DNA from: Pseudomonas sp. LBUM920
Lineage (GTDB): Bacteria > Pseudomonadota > Gammaproteobacteria > Pseudomonadales > Pseudomonadaceae
NCBI RefSeq assembly: GCF_003852315.1
Contig: NZ_CP027762.1
Location: forward strand, 4,693,501-4,757,500
Length of the DNA: 64,000 nt
Reading direction: 5' to 3'
The translations under genes and the position numbers were made by a program. The notes beneath the pieces were generated by a model, which saw only the letters and a list, made by a program, of their open reading frames with translations, did not search any database and had not been told where the DNA came from. Below, piece by piece: positions 1 to 10,241 of the stretch. How positions within the stretch are numbered: the first letter of the stretch is position 1; every line of letters starts with the position of its first letter.

Positions 1-995
1 ATCGGGTCTTGCTGGTCATCGCCTTCGGACAACACGGTGTAGAACGCCGTGATCGAACCGCCGCCGGCCTCGGCATTACCGGCGCGTTCAACCAGCTTGG
101 GCAGCTTGGCGAACACTGACGGCGGGTAGCCTTTGGTGGCCGGCGGTTCGCCGATGGCCAGGGCGATTTCCCGCTGGGCCTGGGCGAAACGCGTGAGCGA
201 GTCCATCAGCAACAGGACATTCTTGCCCTTGTCGCGAAAATATTCGGCAATGCGTGTGCAATACATGGCCGCGCGCAAACGCATCAGCGGCGCATCGTCC
301 GCTGGCGAGGCGACGACGACGGAACGCTTGAGGCCTTCTTCACCGAGGCTGTGCTCGATGAATTCCTTGACTTCACGGCCCCGCTCGCCGATCAACCCGA
401 CCACGATAATGTCGGCCTCGGTAAAGCGCGTCATCATGCCGAGCAACACCGACTTACCCACGCCGGTACCGGCAAACAGGCCCAGACGCTGGCCGCGGCC
501 GACCGTCAATAAACCGTTGATGCTGCGAATGCCCACGTCCAGCGGCACGCTGATCGGGTTGCGGTTGAGCGGGTTGATGGTTGGGCCATCCATCGGCACC
601 CAGTCTTCGGCCTTCATGCCGCCTTTGCCGTCCAACGCGCGACCGGCGCCGTCCAGCACGCGGCCGAGCATGCTCATGCCCATCGGCAGGCGGCCGGTAT
701 CGGCCAGTGGCACCACGCGGGCGCCGGGGGCGATGCCCGCCAGGCTGCCGACCGGCATCAGGAAAATCTTGCTGCCGGAAAAGCCCATCACTTCGGCTTC
801 GACCTGCACCGGGTGGTAGCTGTCGTCGTTGATCACCAGGCAGCGGCTGCCCATGGCGGCACGCAGGCCTTCGGCTTCAAGGGTCAGGCCGACCATGCGC
901 AGCAGGCGCCCTTCGAGGATCGGCTGGCCGGGCAGTTCGGTGGCTTCGGTGTAGCCGCTCAGGCGCTTGGCGAAGCTGGTGCGTTCAAGGCGCAT
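1..995 (-). CDS. fliI: Flagellum-specific ATP synthase FliI (3' end cut by window edge)
   Basis: FliI is the ATPase of the flagellar type III export apparatus and helps deliver rod, hook and filament subunits at the cytoplasmic face of the basal body. About 331 residues are in the window, starting at the ATG at 995 (MRLERTSFAKRL), which overlaps the end of fliH by 11 bases. The Walker A motif AGTGVGKS is at about residues 175-182, and a Walker B-like LLLMDSLTRFA lies further on, as in the F1-beta/FliI/YscN family. The frame is open to the left edge, so the C-terminal part, normally another 110-120 residues, is missing here. It is the last visible gene of the fliEFGHI operon. Identity is near certain. 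Confidence 0.96.
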   Translation of the reverse strand, partial: MRLERTSFAKRLSGYTEATELPGQPILEGRLLRMVGLTLEAEGLRAAMGSRCLVINDDSYHPVQVEAEVMGFSGSKIFLMPVGSLAGIAPGARVVPLADTGRLPMGMSMLGRVLDGAGRALDGKGGMKAEDWVPMDGPTINPLNRNPISVPLDVGIRSINGLLTVGRGQRLGLFAGTGVGKSVLLGMMTRFTEADIIVVGLIGERGREVKEFIEHSLGEEGLKRSVVVASPADDAPLMRLRAAMYCTRIAEYFRDKGKNVLLLMDSLTRFAQAQREIALAIGEPPATKGYPPSVFAKLPKLVERAGNAEAGGGSITAFYTVLSEGDDQQDP

Positions 996-1749
996 CGGCG
1001 GCGTCCAGGTCCACGCTCATATCAGGCTCGGCCGGGTGCAGGGACTGTTCATGCAATTGATCGAACATTTTCGCCATGATCTGGCTGATGCGGGTTTCCA
1101 CCGTGGCATCGATGCGGCTGTGCTCGGTTTCGACGCGGCAACCACCGGGCAGCAGCGCCGCGTCCTCGACAATGCGCCAGGTTTCTTCATGGCGCTCGCG
1201 CAGGGCTTTGACCTGTTCGAAATCCTGCGGGTTGATGTACAGCCGCACATTGCCGACGCCCAATGGCAGCAGCTTGAGGGCTTCGCGCATCACGCTTTCG
1301 ATGTGGCTGGAATCAAGCACCAGTTCGCGCTGGATCACTTGGCGCGCGATGTGCTCGACCAGCCCGACCATGGATTTTTCCAGCTGCGAATCCTGTTCGG
1401 CGATCGGGTTGAACAGGTTGCCCATCAAGCGCTCCAGGCTGGCCAGTTTGACGCTCAGCGCCTCCTCGGCCTCTTGGCGAACCTTGAGGGTGGTGCTGCG
1501 AAAACCATCTTTTTCACCCGCCGCGAAGCCCTCGTTGTAGGCCTCCTGGCGGATGGCTTCCAATTCTTCGAGGGTCAGTGGCTGGACTTCATCCAGCGGC
1601 ACTTCTTCCATTTCGGCCGGTGTTTCAATCACCGGCTCTGGCTCAGGTTCCGGCACATGCGGGTCGAAACTGGGCAACGACCAGATGTCGAACCCGCCGA
1701 CATCCCGTGCGCGAATCAGATCGCTGGGCGTCTCATCTTTGTTCGACAT
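985..1749 (-). CDS. fliH: Flagellar assembly protein FliH
   Basis: FliH is the negative regulator and stator-like partner of the FliI ATPase and docks it at the export gate. The 254-residue product is acidic and Pro/Glu-rich near the N-terminus (a PEPEPEP stretch around residue 55). A long helical region follows, and the C-terminal half resembles the V-ATPase E-subunit-like domain of FliH/SctL. The gene lies 10 bases after fliG and overlaps fliI, so all three are probably translated from one message. The assignment rests on position and overall character, because FliH proteins are poorly conserved. Confidence 0.93.
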   Translation of the reverse strand: MSNKDETPSDLIRARDVGGFDIWSLPSFDPHVPEPEPEPVIETPAEMEEVPLDEVQPLTLEELEAIRQEAYNEGFAAGEKDGFRSTTLKVRQEAEEALSVKLASLERLMGNLFNPIAEQDSQLEKSMVGLVEHIARQVIQRELVLDSSHIESVMREALKLLPLGVGNVRLYINPQDFEQVKALRERHEETWRIVEDAALLPGGCRVETEHSRIDATVETRISQIMAKMFDQLHEQSLHPAEPDMSVDLDAADAP

Positions 1750-1759
1750 GGGCAGCGCC

Positions 1760-2776
1760 TTAGATCATTTCTTCGCCGCCCTTCCCGCCGAGAACGATTT
1801 CTCCGGCTTCGGCCATACGGCGGGCAATGGTGAGGATTTCCTTCTGGGCGGTTTCCACGTCGCTGACACGCACCGGGCCCTTGGCTTCCAGGTCGTCACG
1901 CAACAGCTCGGAGGCGCGCTTGGACATGTTCTTGAAGATCTTCTCTTTGACGTTTTCGTCCGACCCCTTGAGGGCCAGCACCAGCACGTCGGAAGACACC
2001 TCGCGCAGCAACGCCTGGATGCCACGGTCGTCGACATCGGAGAGGTTGTTGAACACGAACATGAGGTCTTCGATCTGGCCGGACAGGGTGTCGTCGATCT
2101 CGCGGATCGAGTCCATCAACTGGCCTTCGACCGAGCTGTCGAGGAAGTTCATGATATCGGCCGCGCGCTTGATGCCACCCAAGGTGGTACGCGAGGCATT
2201 CGAGTTGCCCGAGAACTGCTTCTCGAGGATGGTGTTGAGTTCTTTCAATGCCGCCGGCTGCACCGTGTTCAGCGACGACACGCGCAGGATGATGTCCAAA
2301 CGCACCTTATGGTCGAAGTGGCCGAGTACTTCACCGGCCTGATCCGGGTCCAGGTAGGCGACGACGATGGCCTGGATCTGTGGGTGCTCGTAGCGGATCA
2401 CGTCGGCAACGGCGCGCGGCTCCATCCATTTGAGGCTGTCCAGGCCACTGGTGTTGCCGCCCAGCAGGATGCGGTCGATCAGGCCGTTGGCCTTGTCTTC
2501 GCCCAGGGCCGAGGTGAGCATCTTGCGAATGTAGCTGTCGGAGCCGACGCCCAGGCTGGTCTGGTCGCCGACGATCTCGACGAACTCGCTCATCACCTGC
2601 TCGACTTGCTCACGGTGCACATTGCGCATTTGCGCCATGGCCACGCCTACGCGCTGAACCTCTTTGGGGCCCATGTGGCGCAGCACTTGTGCGGCGTCGG
2701 TCTCACCCAAAGACAGCAGCAACACGGCGGCTTTGTCGACTTTGGTGAGCTTGGCAACAGCGGCTCGATCATTCAT
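1760..2776 (-). CDS. fliG: Flagellar motor switch protein FliG
   Basis: FliG sits on the cytoplasmic face of the MS ring, binds FliF through its N-terminal domain and contacts the stator MotA through its charged C-terminal domain to generate torque. At 338 residues it has the usual family length. The N-terminus contains KVDKAAVLLLSLGE, and the central GGNTSGLDSLKWM and MFVFNNLSDVDDRGIQALL segments are typical of the armadillo-like middle and C-terminal domains. The start overlaps the end of fliF by 8 bases, suggesting translational coupling. It belongs to the operon expressed from the sigma-54 promoter upstream of fliE. Confidence 0.97.
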   Translation of the reverse strand: MNDRAAVAKLTKVDKAAVLLLSLGETDAAQVLRHMGPKEVQRVGVAMAQMRNVHREQVEQVMSEFVEIVGDQTSLGVGSDSYIRKMLTSALGEDKANGLIDRILLGGNTSGLDSLKWMEPRAVADVIRYEHPQIQAIVVAYLDPDQAGEVLGHFDHKVRLDIILRVSSLNTVQPAALKELNTILEKQFSGNSNASRTTLGGIKRAADIMNFLDSSVEGQLMDSIREIDDTLSGQIEDLMFVFNNLSDVDDRGIQALLREVSSDVLVLALKGSDENVKEKIFKNMSKRASELLRDDLEAKGPVRVSDVETAQKEILTIARRMAEAGEIVLGGKGGEEMI

Positions 2777-4544
2777 CTGCGTTAATCCACTCTTTCACGA
2801 CCTGAGCCACACGGCCCGGGTCTTCTGCTACCAGACTCTTGATTGCGTTCAACTGAGCGTCATAGCCTTCGCTCGGGCTTGGCAACAGGATGCTTTGCGG
2901 GCCGCCAAGGCTGACGCGGTCGTTGGCCAGTTCGCCGTCCAGGCCGCCCATGCCACCCAGCTCGACGTCACTGCCAGCCAATGCCAGCTGCTTCTTGCCA
3001 TGGCCGGTGATGTTGTTGAGCACCGGGCGCAGCACGCCGAACACCAGCACCAGGATGAACAACACACCCAGCACTTGCTTGACGATGTCCCAGAACCACG
3101 GCTGCGTGTAGAACGCCGGATCGGCGATCACTTCGCCGCGCTCGGCGGAGAACGGCATGTTGATCACGCTGACGCTGTCGCCACGGCTGGCGTCGAAACC
3201 GACAGCGTCCTGCACCAGGCGGGTGAAGCGCGCCAATTCGTCGGCGCTCCATGGCGCACGGGTGACGGCGCCGTCTGCGGCATTGACCTTGACCTGATCA
3301 TCGACCACCACCGACACCGACAGGCGATTGATTTTGCCCTGCTGCTGCTTGGTGTGGCTGATGGAACGGTCGAGTTCGAAGTTCTTGGTGGACTGGTTAC
3401 GCTTGTCCGCCGGGTACGGCGCGAGCATCGGCTGGCCGGTGGCCGGGTCCATGATCTGCTGGCCGTTGGCGTCCAACAGTGGCTGACCAGGCTGAATCGC
3501 AGCCGCCGTCGCGGCCGCGCCACCGGTGGTTTGCGGCGCCGTGGCCGGGGCCGGTGGCTGGTTGCTCAGGGCACCCGGCACACCTTGCGGGCCATTGCTG
3601 GCGGTGCGTTGTTCGCTGGTCGATTGCTCGCTGCGCAGCGCCGGCTGGTCCGGGTTGAACTGCTCGGAGGTCGACTCGACGGCGCTGAAGTCCACGTCGG
3701 CAGACACCTCAGCTTTATAGCGGTCGTTGCCCAGCACCGGCTGCAGAATGTTATGCACACGCTGAGTGAGCATGCTTTCCATGCGGCGGCTGTAGTCGAA
3801 CTGCTTGCCGGCCTGGGTCAGCGCGGAGTTCTCGGCCTGGTCGGACAGCAGGTTGCCCTTCTGGTCTACCACGGTGATTTGCGACTTGCTCAACTCAGGA
3901 ACGCTGGTGGCCACCAGGTTGATGATCGCCAGGACCTGGCCAGGCTCCAGGGAGCGGCCGGAAAACAGCTCGACCAATACCGAGGCGCTTGGCTTGCGCT
4001 CGTCGCGCACGAACACCGAGCTTTTCGGAATCGCCAGGTGCACGCGGGCGCCCTTGACGTTATTCAAGCTTGAGATAGTGCGTGCCAGTTCGCCTTCCAG
4101 GCCACGACGGTAGCGCGTGGCTTCCATGAACTGGCTGGTGCCCAGGCCCTGGTCCTTGTCGAGAATTTCAAAACCGATATTGCTGTCGGACGGCGTAACG
4201 CCGGCGGCCGCCAGCTTCATGCGCGCACGCGCCACGTCATCGGCCTTGACCAGCAAGGCCCCGGAATTGGGCTCCACGGTGTAGGCGATGTCGGCGGCGG
4301 CCAGGGTTTCCATGATCTGCTTGGAATCCATCCCGGCCAGGCTGCCGTACAACGGGCGGTAATCAGGTTGCTGCGACCACAGCACCACGGCAAAACCAAT
4401 CGCCACGCTGGCAGCCAGGCCGACCATCAGGCCCACCTGACGCAACATGGTCATTTCGGAAAGGTTTTCCAGGAACGACAGGCCAAACAGCGGCGGCTTG
4501 CCGTCTGCCTTGGCGGGTACGTTGTCCACGACTGCTTCTGCCAT
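2769..4544 (-). CDS. fliF: Flagellar MS-ring protein FliF
   Basis: FliF forms the MS ring in the inner membrane, the platform for the switch complex and the export gate. The 591-residue protein has one membrane segment near residues 35-60 and a second near residues 460-485 (LGVLFILVLVFGVLRPVL). Between them is the periplasmic region with ring-building motifs, including ARVHLAIPKSSVF, plus a low-complexity Gln/Pro/Ala stretch around residues 310-375. The acidic C-terminal tail is where FliG binds in known homologues. It follows fliE by 16 bases and overlaps fliG. Confidence 0.97.
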   Translation of the reverse strand: MAEAVVDNVPAKADGKPPLFGLSFLENLSEMTMLRQVGLMVGLAASVAIGFAVVLWSQQPDYRPLYGSLAGMDSKQIMETLAAADIAYTVEPNSGALLVKADDVARARMKLAAAGVTPSDSNIGFEILDKDQGLGTSQFMEATRYRRGLEGELARTISSLNNVKGARVHLAIPKSSVFVRDERKPSASVLVELFSGRSLEPGQVLAIINLVATSVPELSKSQITVVDQKGNLLSDQAENSALTQAGKQFDYSRRMESMLTQRVHNILQPVLGNDRYKAEVSADVDFSAVESTSEQFNPDQPALRSEQSTSEQRTASNGPQGVPGALSNQPPAPATAPQTTGGAAATAAAIQPGQPLLDANGQQIMDPATGQPMLAPYPADKRNQSTKNFELDRSISHTKQQQGKINRLSVSVVVDDQVKVNAADGAVTRAPWSADELARFTRLVQDAVGFDASRGDSVSVINMPFSAERGEVIADPAFYTQPWFWDIVKQVLGVLFILVLVFGVLRPVLNNITGHGKKQLALAGSDVELGGMGGLDGELANDRVSLGGPQSILLPSPSEGYDAQLNAIKSLVAEDPGRVAQVVKEWINADE

Positions 4545-4560
4545 GACTTAAATCTCGTCC

Positions 4561-4890
4561 TTAAACCGGCATCTGCATGATGTCTTGATAAGCCTGAACC
4601 AACTTGTTACGCACTTGGGTCAAGGCCTGAAAGGAAACGCTGGCCTTTTGCGAAGCGACCATCACATCGGTGAGGTCCACGCCGCTTTTGCCGATCTCGA
4701 AGGCGGTAGCCAACTGATTCGAGGCTTGCTGGGTATCACTGACTTTGTTGATTGCCTGACCGAGCATGTCGGCAAAACTGCTTTGGCCCAATTCCGGCGC
4801 TGGCGCGACGGATTTCGGTTGAGCCATGGCATCCATTTGCATGGAGCGCATATCCAACATCAACCGATTGAACTCAATACCCTGGCTCAT
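4561..4890 (-). CDS. fliE: Flagellar hook-basal body complex protein FliE
   Basis: FliE is a small export substrate that joins the MS ring to the proximal rod. The 109-residue protein has the expected length and ends in the conserved helical region ASVSFQALTQVRNKLVQAYQDIMQMPV. It is the first gene of the fliEFGHI operon; a sigma-54 promoter lies about 65 bases upstream of its ATG. No anomalies were seen. Confidence 0.96.
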   Translation of the reverse strand: MSQGIEFNRLMLDMRSMQMDAMAQPKSVAPAPELGQSSFADMLGQAINKVSDTQQASNQLATAFEIGKSGVDLTDVMVASQKASVSFQALTQVRNKLVQAYQDIMQMPV

Positions 4891-4952
4891 GACCTTCTCT
4901 CTCCGACGACCCGCAATTTTTTGACACTACGCAGCGGTTACTAGGGGTGGTA

Positions 4953-4967
4953 GCAACAAGGGTGCCA
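4953..4967 (-). promoter_or_regulatory. Sigma-54 promoter upstream of fliE
   Basis: On the minus strand the sequence reads TGGCACCCTTGTTGC, matching the -24/-12 consensus TGGCACG-N4-TTGC with a single mismatch and with the obligatory GG-N10-GC spacing. It lies in the fleR-fliE gap, about 65 bases before the fliE ATG. The equivalent class II operons in P. aeruginosa are known to depend on RpoN and FleQ; use here is inferred. Confidence 0.8.
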
Positions 4968-5036
4968 GCTCCGTGGCTATTCGTAAGAAAAGGCGACAAA
5001 CCCTGTCAGCCTGAGTATTTCTAACACAGCGATTTG

Positions 5037-6416
5037 TCAGGTCGCGAACAGGTAGGCTTCGACATCCATCCCCGCGTCGCGCATCTGCGCCAGCTTGTAG
5101 CGCAAGGTGCGCGGGCTGATGCCCAGGCGCTCGGCAGCTTCCTTGCGGCGGCCGCGTTCGGCACGCAGGGTGTCGATAATCATCTGGAATTCGCGGCGAC
5201 GCAGGTCGTCGCCCAAGGCACCGCCAGACTCGGCTTCGGCCACGACCACCGGTGCCGGCGCCAGGCTCGGCAACGGCGCCGCGCCACTGCCCATGGCCAG
5301 GCAGAAGTCCTGCGGCTGAATCAACCCGCCCTGCTGCAAAATCAGCGCGCGCTGGATGGCATTGTCCAGCTCCCGCACATTGCCTGGCCATGGATAGCCG
5401 ATCAGGCAGGCCTGGGCTTCAGCCGACAGCCGCGCCTGGGCATGCTTCATTTTTTTGACGTGGTTGTTCAGCAAGCGCTCGGCCAGCGGAATGATGTCCG
5501 CCGGGCGCTCACGCAACGGGCGCCAGGCCAGCGGGAACACCGAGAGCCGGTAGAACAAGTCTTCACGAAAGCGCCCTGCCGCCACTTCACCCGCGAGGTC
5601 GCGGTTGGTGGTGGCGACCACGCGGATGTCCAGCTGGATGGGCTTGCGTGCGCCGACGCGCTCGACTTCGCGCTCCTGCAGCACCCGCAGCAGCTTGGCT
5701 TGCAGGCCCAGCGGCATCTCCGAAATTTCGTCGAGCAGGATGGTGCCACCGTCGGCCTGTTCGAACTTGCCGGCCTGCGCCGCGATAGCGCCGGTGAACG
5801 AGCCCTTTTCATGGCCGAACAGCGTGGCTTCGAGCATGTTGTCGGGAATCGCCGCGCAGTTGATCGCAATAAACGGTTGTTTGGCGCGGCCCGACTGCTG
5901 GTGAATGTAACGCGCCAGCACTTCCTTACCGGTGCCGGACTCGCCGGAAATCAACACGGTCGAATCGCTGCGCGCCACCCGGGCTGCCAGTTCCAGCAAC
6001 TGCGCGCTGGCCGGCTCGAAGGCAATCGGGCCTTCACCCTCGGCATTCGACACCACGCCCAGCGCATGCCGGGCGACCAGCTCGATCAGCGCCTTGGGCT
6101 CGAAGGGTTTGACCAAGTAATCCGCCGCCCCTTGGCGCATGGCGTCCACCGCCCGCTCGACGGCGCCATGCGCCGTCATCAGCAGCACCGGCAGTTGCGG
6201 CTGACGTGCGCGCAACAGGCCAAGCAACTGGTGGCCGTCCATGCCGGGCATGTTCACGTCACTGACCACCAGACTGAAGGACTCTTGTTCAACGGCCTCC
6301 AAGGCATCCTCGGCAGAACCGACCGCGCGGTAGTCATGGCCCGCCAACAGCAGCGTGTCAGCCAATGCTTCACGCAGGGCGCGGTCGTCTTCGACCAATA
6401 AAACCTTGATAGCCAT
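5037..6416 (-). CDS. fleR: Sigma-54-dependent response regulator FleR
   Basis: FleR is the response regulator of the FleSR two-component system that activates class III flagellar genes for basal body and hook completion. The 459 residues comprise a receiver domain (phospho-acceptor Asp53 in VVSDVNMPGMDG, switch Lys103), an AAA+ domain (Walker A GESGTGKE around 158-165, GSFTGA sigma-54 contact loop, Walker B GGTILLDEI) and a C-terminal Fis-type helix-turn-helix (RRKEAAERLGISPRTLRYKL). It is 7 bases downstream of fleS and co-transcribed with it. All key residues are present, so the protein looks functional. Confidence 0.97.
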   Translation of the reverse strand: MAIKVLLVEDDRALREALADTLLLAGHDYRAVGSAEDALEAVEQESFSLVVSDVNMPGMDGHQLLGLLRARQPQLPVLLMTAHGAVERAVDAMRQGAADYLVKPFEPKALIELVARHALGVVSNAEGEGPIAFEPASAQLLELAARVARSDSTVLISGESGTGKEVLARYIHQQSGRAKQPFIAINCAAIPDNMLEATLFGHEKGSFTGAIAAQAGKFEQADGGTILLDEISEMPLGLQAKLLRVLQEREVERVGARKPIQLDIRVVATTNRDLAGEVAAGRFREDLFYRLSVFPLAWRPLRERPADIIPLAERLLNNHVKKMKHAQARLSAEAQACLIGYPWPGNVRELDNAIQRALILQQGGLIQPQDFCLAMGSGAAPLPSLAPAPVVVAEAESGGALGDDLRRREFQMIIDTLRAERGRRKEAAERLGISPRTLRYKLAQMRDAGMDVEAYLFAT

Positions 6417-6423
6417 AGTCCTT

Positions 6424-7638
6424 TTACTCCGCGCTTGCCGCGCTGGAAAACAGCGGCAAGGTCATCAATGCACAGGTGCCACGCCCCAACCGGGAGTGCA
6501 GTTGCAATTCTCCCTGATGTGCACGCGCCACTGCCTTGACCACGGTCAGGCCCAGGCCCGTCCCGTTGGTCTTGGTGGTAAAAAAGGGTTCGCCCAGGCG
6601 TTGCAGCACGACCGGGTCGATGCCGCTGCCGCTGTCACTGATGCACAGGCGCAGGGTTTGGTCGCGGGTGTAGAGGTGCACTTTGAGCCGCGCACCCGGG
6701 CCGCTGGCCTGGGTGGCGTTTTCGATCAGGTTGAGCAAGGCGCCGACCAGCGTGTCGCGGTTGCACAGCAACTCGCCCAAGTGGCTGTCGCACTGCCAGC
6801 GCACATTGACGTCCTGGATATGCGTGGCGGCTGCCGCTTGCAGCGACTGCATCAGCGCCGATGGCGTGACGCGGTCGGTCAGCGGCAATTCGCCGCGGGC
6901 AAACACCAGCATGTCGCGCACCTGATGTTCCAATTCATGCAGGCGCTCCTTGAGGCGCCCGGCAAATCGCTGGTGGGTGGCGGCTGGCAGTTGCTCATCA
7001 GTCAAATGACTGGCGTAGATCAACGCTGCCGACAATGGCGTGCGGATTTGATGCGCCAAAGAAGCGACCATCCGCCCCAGCGACGACAAACGCTCATGGC
7101 GCGCCAACTGGTCTTGCAAGTGACGGGTTTCAGTCAGGTCGTTGAGCAGCACCAGTTGGCCGGGCTCGGCGTCCAGGGAACGGGTGGCGATGGACAGGCG
7201 CCGGCCATCCTTGAGGGAAATTTCATGGCCGTCGTCTTCGCGTGGCGCAAAGCAGCGTGTAATCACGTGGCGCCACAACTCGCCTTCCAGCGGCTCGCCC
7301 AGCAAGTCACGCGCGGCCGGGTTGGCTTCGCGGACACGGCCCATTTCATCGATGACGATTACGCCGCCGGGCAACAGGTCGAGGAGGTTTTGTAGGCGGT
7401 TGGCCAGACGCTCTTTCTCGGCGAGCTCTTGCATGCGCTGGGCGCTGACCACTGCCAGTTCGCCTTTAAGCTCGGAAACCCGCGCCTCCAGCAGACTGTA
7501 GGAGTCGGTCAGCTGGCTCGACATCTGGTTGAATTGCGAGAACGCCTGTTCAAGACCCTGCCGGGTCAACGGCTCTGCACACGGAACCAGCCCAGGAATA
7601 GCAGGGGCTGAAGAAAGTTTGGCGGCGTGGGGCATCAT
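6424..7638 (-). CDS. fleS: Sensor histidine kinase FleS
   Basis: FleS is the kinase that phosphorylates FleR. I see no transmembrane segment in its 404 residues, so it is presumably cytoplasmic. There is a coiled-coil region around residues 45-85, a PAS domain at about 85-170, a HisKA domain with His196 in SLAHQIRTPLSAAL, and a C-terminal HATPase with the N box LIENATQASG and glycine-rich boxes SGSGIDP and GTGLGLTV. Either of two adjacent ATG codons could start it; a purine-rich GAGAGAG precedes both. A strong sigma-54 promoter is about 55 bases upstream. Confidence 0.96.
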   Translation of the reverse strand: MMPHAAKLSSAPAIPGLVPCAEPLTRQGLEQAFSQFNQMSSQLTDSYSLLEARVSELKGELAVVSAQRMQELAEKERLANRLQNLLDLLPGGVIVIDEMGRVREANPAARDLLGEPLEGELWRHVITRCFAPREDDGHEISLKDGRRLSIATRSLDAEPGQLVLLNDLTETRHLQDQLARHERLSSLGRMVASLAHQIRTPLSAALIYASHLTDEQLPAATHQRFAGRLKERLHELEHQVRDMLVFARGELPLTDRVTPSALMQSLQAAAATHIQDVNVRWQCDSHLGELLCNRDTLVGALLNLIENATQASGPGARLKVHLYTRDQTLRLCISDSGSGIDPVVLQRLGEPFFTTKTNGTGLGLTVVKAVARAHQGELQLHSRLGRGTCALMTLPLFSSAASAE

Positions 7639-7688
7639 GCTCTCTCGCTGGCTGACCGTCAGTTAAACGGAACGTTGCGAGGGCTGTA

Positions 7689-7703
7689 GCAATACCCGTG
7701 CCG
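7689..7703 (-). promoter_or_regulatory. Sigma-54 promoter of fleSR
   Basis: The minus strand reads CGGCACGGGTATTGC, which has GGCACG and TTGC with exact GG-N10-GC spacing, a near-perfect -24/-12 element. It lies in the 106-base gap between fleQ and fleS, upstream of fleS. In P. aeruginosa FleQ with RpoN drives fleSR, and the site here is consistent with that. Confidence 0.85.
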
Positions 7704-7744
7704 AAAAAAATAGACTTATATATCAGTCAGTTAAAAAACAGGCG

Positions 7745-9220
<1,476 letters not shown>

Positions 9221-9390
9221 GCAATAGCAACTTCCCTAGTAAAACGCTCTGCCCCAGAGTGAGGGCAATCTAGACGTTTGTAAGATTTCTTACCCTACTA
9301 GACGTCTGAAATCTGAAAACAGCACTAGTTAAGTCAAAAATGCTGGCACAGTCAAATATATGACGCGCCGTTCGGATTAACTGAGCCCAT
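9221..9390 (-). promoter_or_regulatory. fleQ upstream region with short repeats
   Basis: This gap between fliT and fleQ should hold the fleQ promoter. It contains a perfect inverted repeat GTAAG-ATTT-CTTAC (9280-9293), flanked by two direct copies of CTAGACGT (9270-9277 and 9298-9305). I could not identify a confident -35/-10 pair. Regulation through these repeats is an inference. Confidence 0.4.
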
Positions 9391-9687
9391 TCAGCCGAAC
9401 AGATGGTAAACCTTTGACGCGCTTTCCGCTCGGTTGATCTGCGACATCTCTTCGAAAATCGCCTGGCGTTCGCCAGTCGTCACTTCAAGCAACTGCTGAT
9501 ACACCGCCAGCAAGCTTTCCAGCTTTTCCCGCAGGGCACCCTCGTCCACCGGCGCATTATTAAGCGCCTCATCGATCACCGCACGACACCCCATGTCCAG
9601 TTCGCCGATAGCGTCCCAGTTACGGTGGGCCAATGCGTCAACCAGGGCTTCGCGGGTCTCGTCAATCCGTTGCAGGGCGTGGCTCAT
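9391..9687 (-). CDS. fliT: Flagellar assembly protein FliT-like
   Basis: A 98-residue, mostly helical protein at the end of the fliC-flaG-fliD-fliS-fliT gene string. FliT homologues are export chaperones for the filament cap FliD, and in some bacteria also modulate flagellar gene expression. Sequence identity within the family is low and I rely mainly on position, length and helical character. It follows fliS by 23 bases and ends before the fleQ promoter region. Confidence 0.75.
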   Translation of the reverse strand: MSHALQRIDETREALVDALAHRNWDAIGELDMGCRAVIDEALNNAPVDEGALREKLESLLAVYQQLLEVTTGERQAIFEEMSQINRAESASKVYHLFG

Positions 9688-9710
9688 GACATCATCCTCA
9701 GGCCAAAGGC

Positions 9711-10100
9711 CTACAGTGTTGCAATACCGTCCCAGCCTTCCTTGAGCGTAATCATCAGGCCGGCTACTTCGTCGATCATGGCGACATCGCTTTTGCTGTT
9801 TGCTTCCAGCAAGCGTGTGGTCATGTAGGCATACAGGTTATCCAATTGCTGCAACGCGGCCGGATCATCGGTTTTTTCCGGGTTCAGGCCGTCACGCAAA
9901 CCGATCAGAATGTCGATCGCCTTGCCCAGCAACAGGCCTTTCTGCGCGATATCACCACGAGCCATGGCGCCCTTGGCCTGAGCCATGCGGTCCAACGCGC
10001 CTTCCATCAGCATCTGCACCAGACGGTGCGGGCTGGCTTCGGAGATCTGGGCATGGGAATTGACCTTCTGGTATTGGCGAAGGGCTCTCATGGGATTCAT
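9711..10100 (-). CDS. fliS: Flagellin export chaperone FliS
   Basis: FliS binds the C-terminus of flagellin in the cytoplasm and prevents premature polymerisation before export. The 129-residue protein carries the family signature near its start (ALRQYQKVNSHAQISEASPH, then RLVQMLMEGAL) and has the usual length. It follows fliD by about 140 bases and precedes fliT. No anomalies. Confidence 0.95.
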   Translation of the reverse strand: MNPMRALRQYQKVNSHAQISEASPHRLVQMLMEGALDRMAQAKGAMARGDIAQKGLLLGKAIDILIGLRDGLNPEKTDDPAALQQLDNLYAYMTTRLLEANSKSDVAMIDEVAGLMITLKEGWDGIATL

Positions 10101-10202
10101 GTTTCTACCTCGTGACAGGCAACAGCTAAATTGGATGGGCTCTGACTAATATGTCGACTGGGTCGCAAAAAACTTTAACCCGCAAGTCGGTCGAAGGCGG
10201 CA

Positions 10203-10227
10203 CCCGGTGGCGGTATTCACCACCGGG
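10203..10227 (-). terminator. Hairpin between fliD and fliS
   Basis: An inverted repeat, CCCGGTGG at 10203-10210 and CCACCGGG at 10220-10227 with a 9-base loop, lies just after the fliD stop. No U-run follows directly on the minus strand, so it may be an RNA-stabilising or attenuating hairpin rather than a strong terminator. Confidence 0.35.
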
Positions 10228-10241
10228 CGGCTTCATCGGGA

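Noticed and set aside
10203..10227. A strong terminator after fliD
   Set aside because: The hairpin is real but has no U-run, so I list it only as a hairpin.
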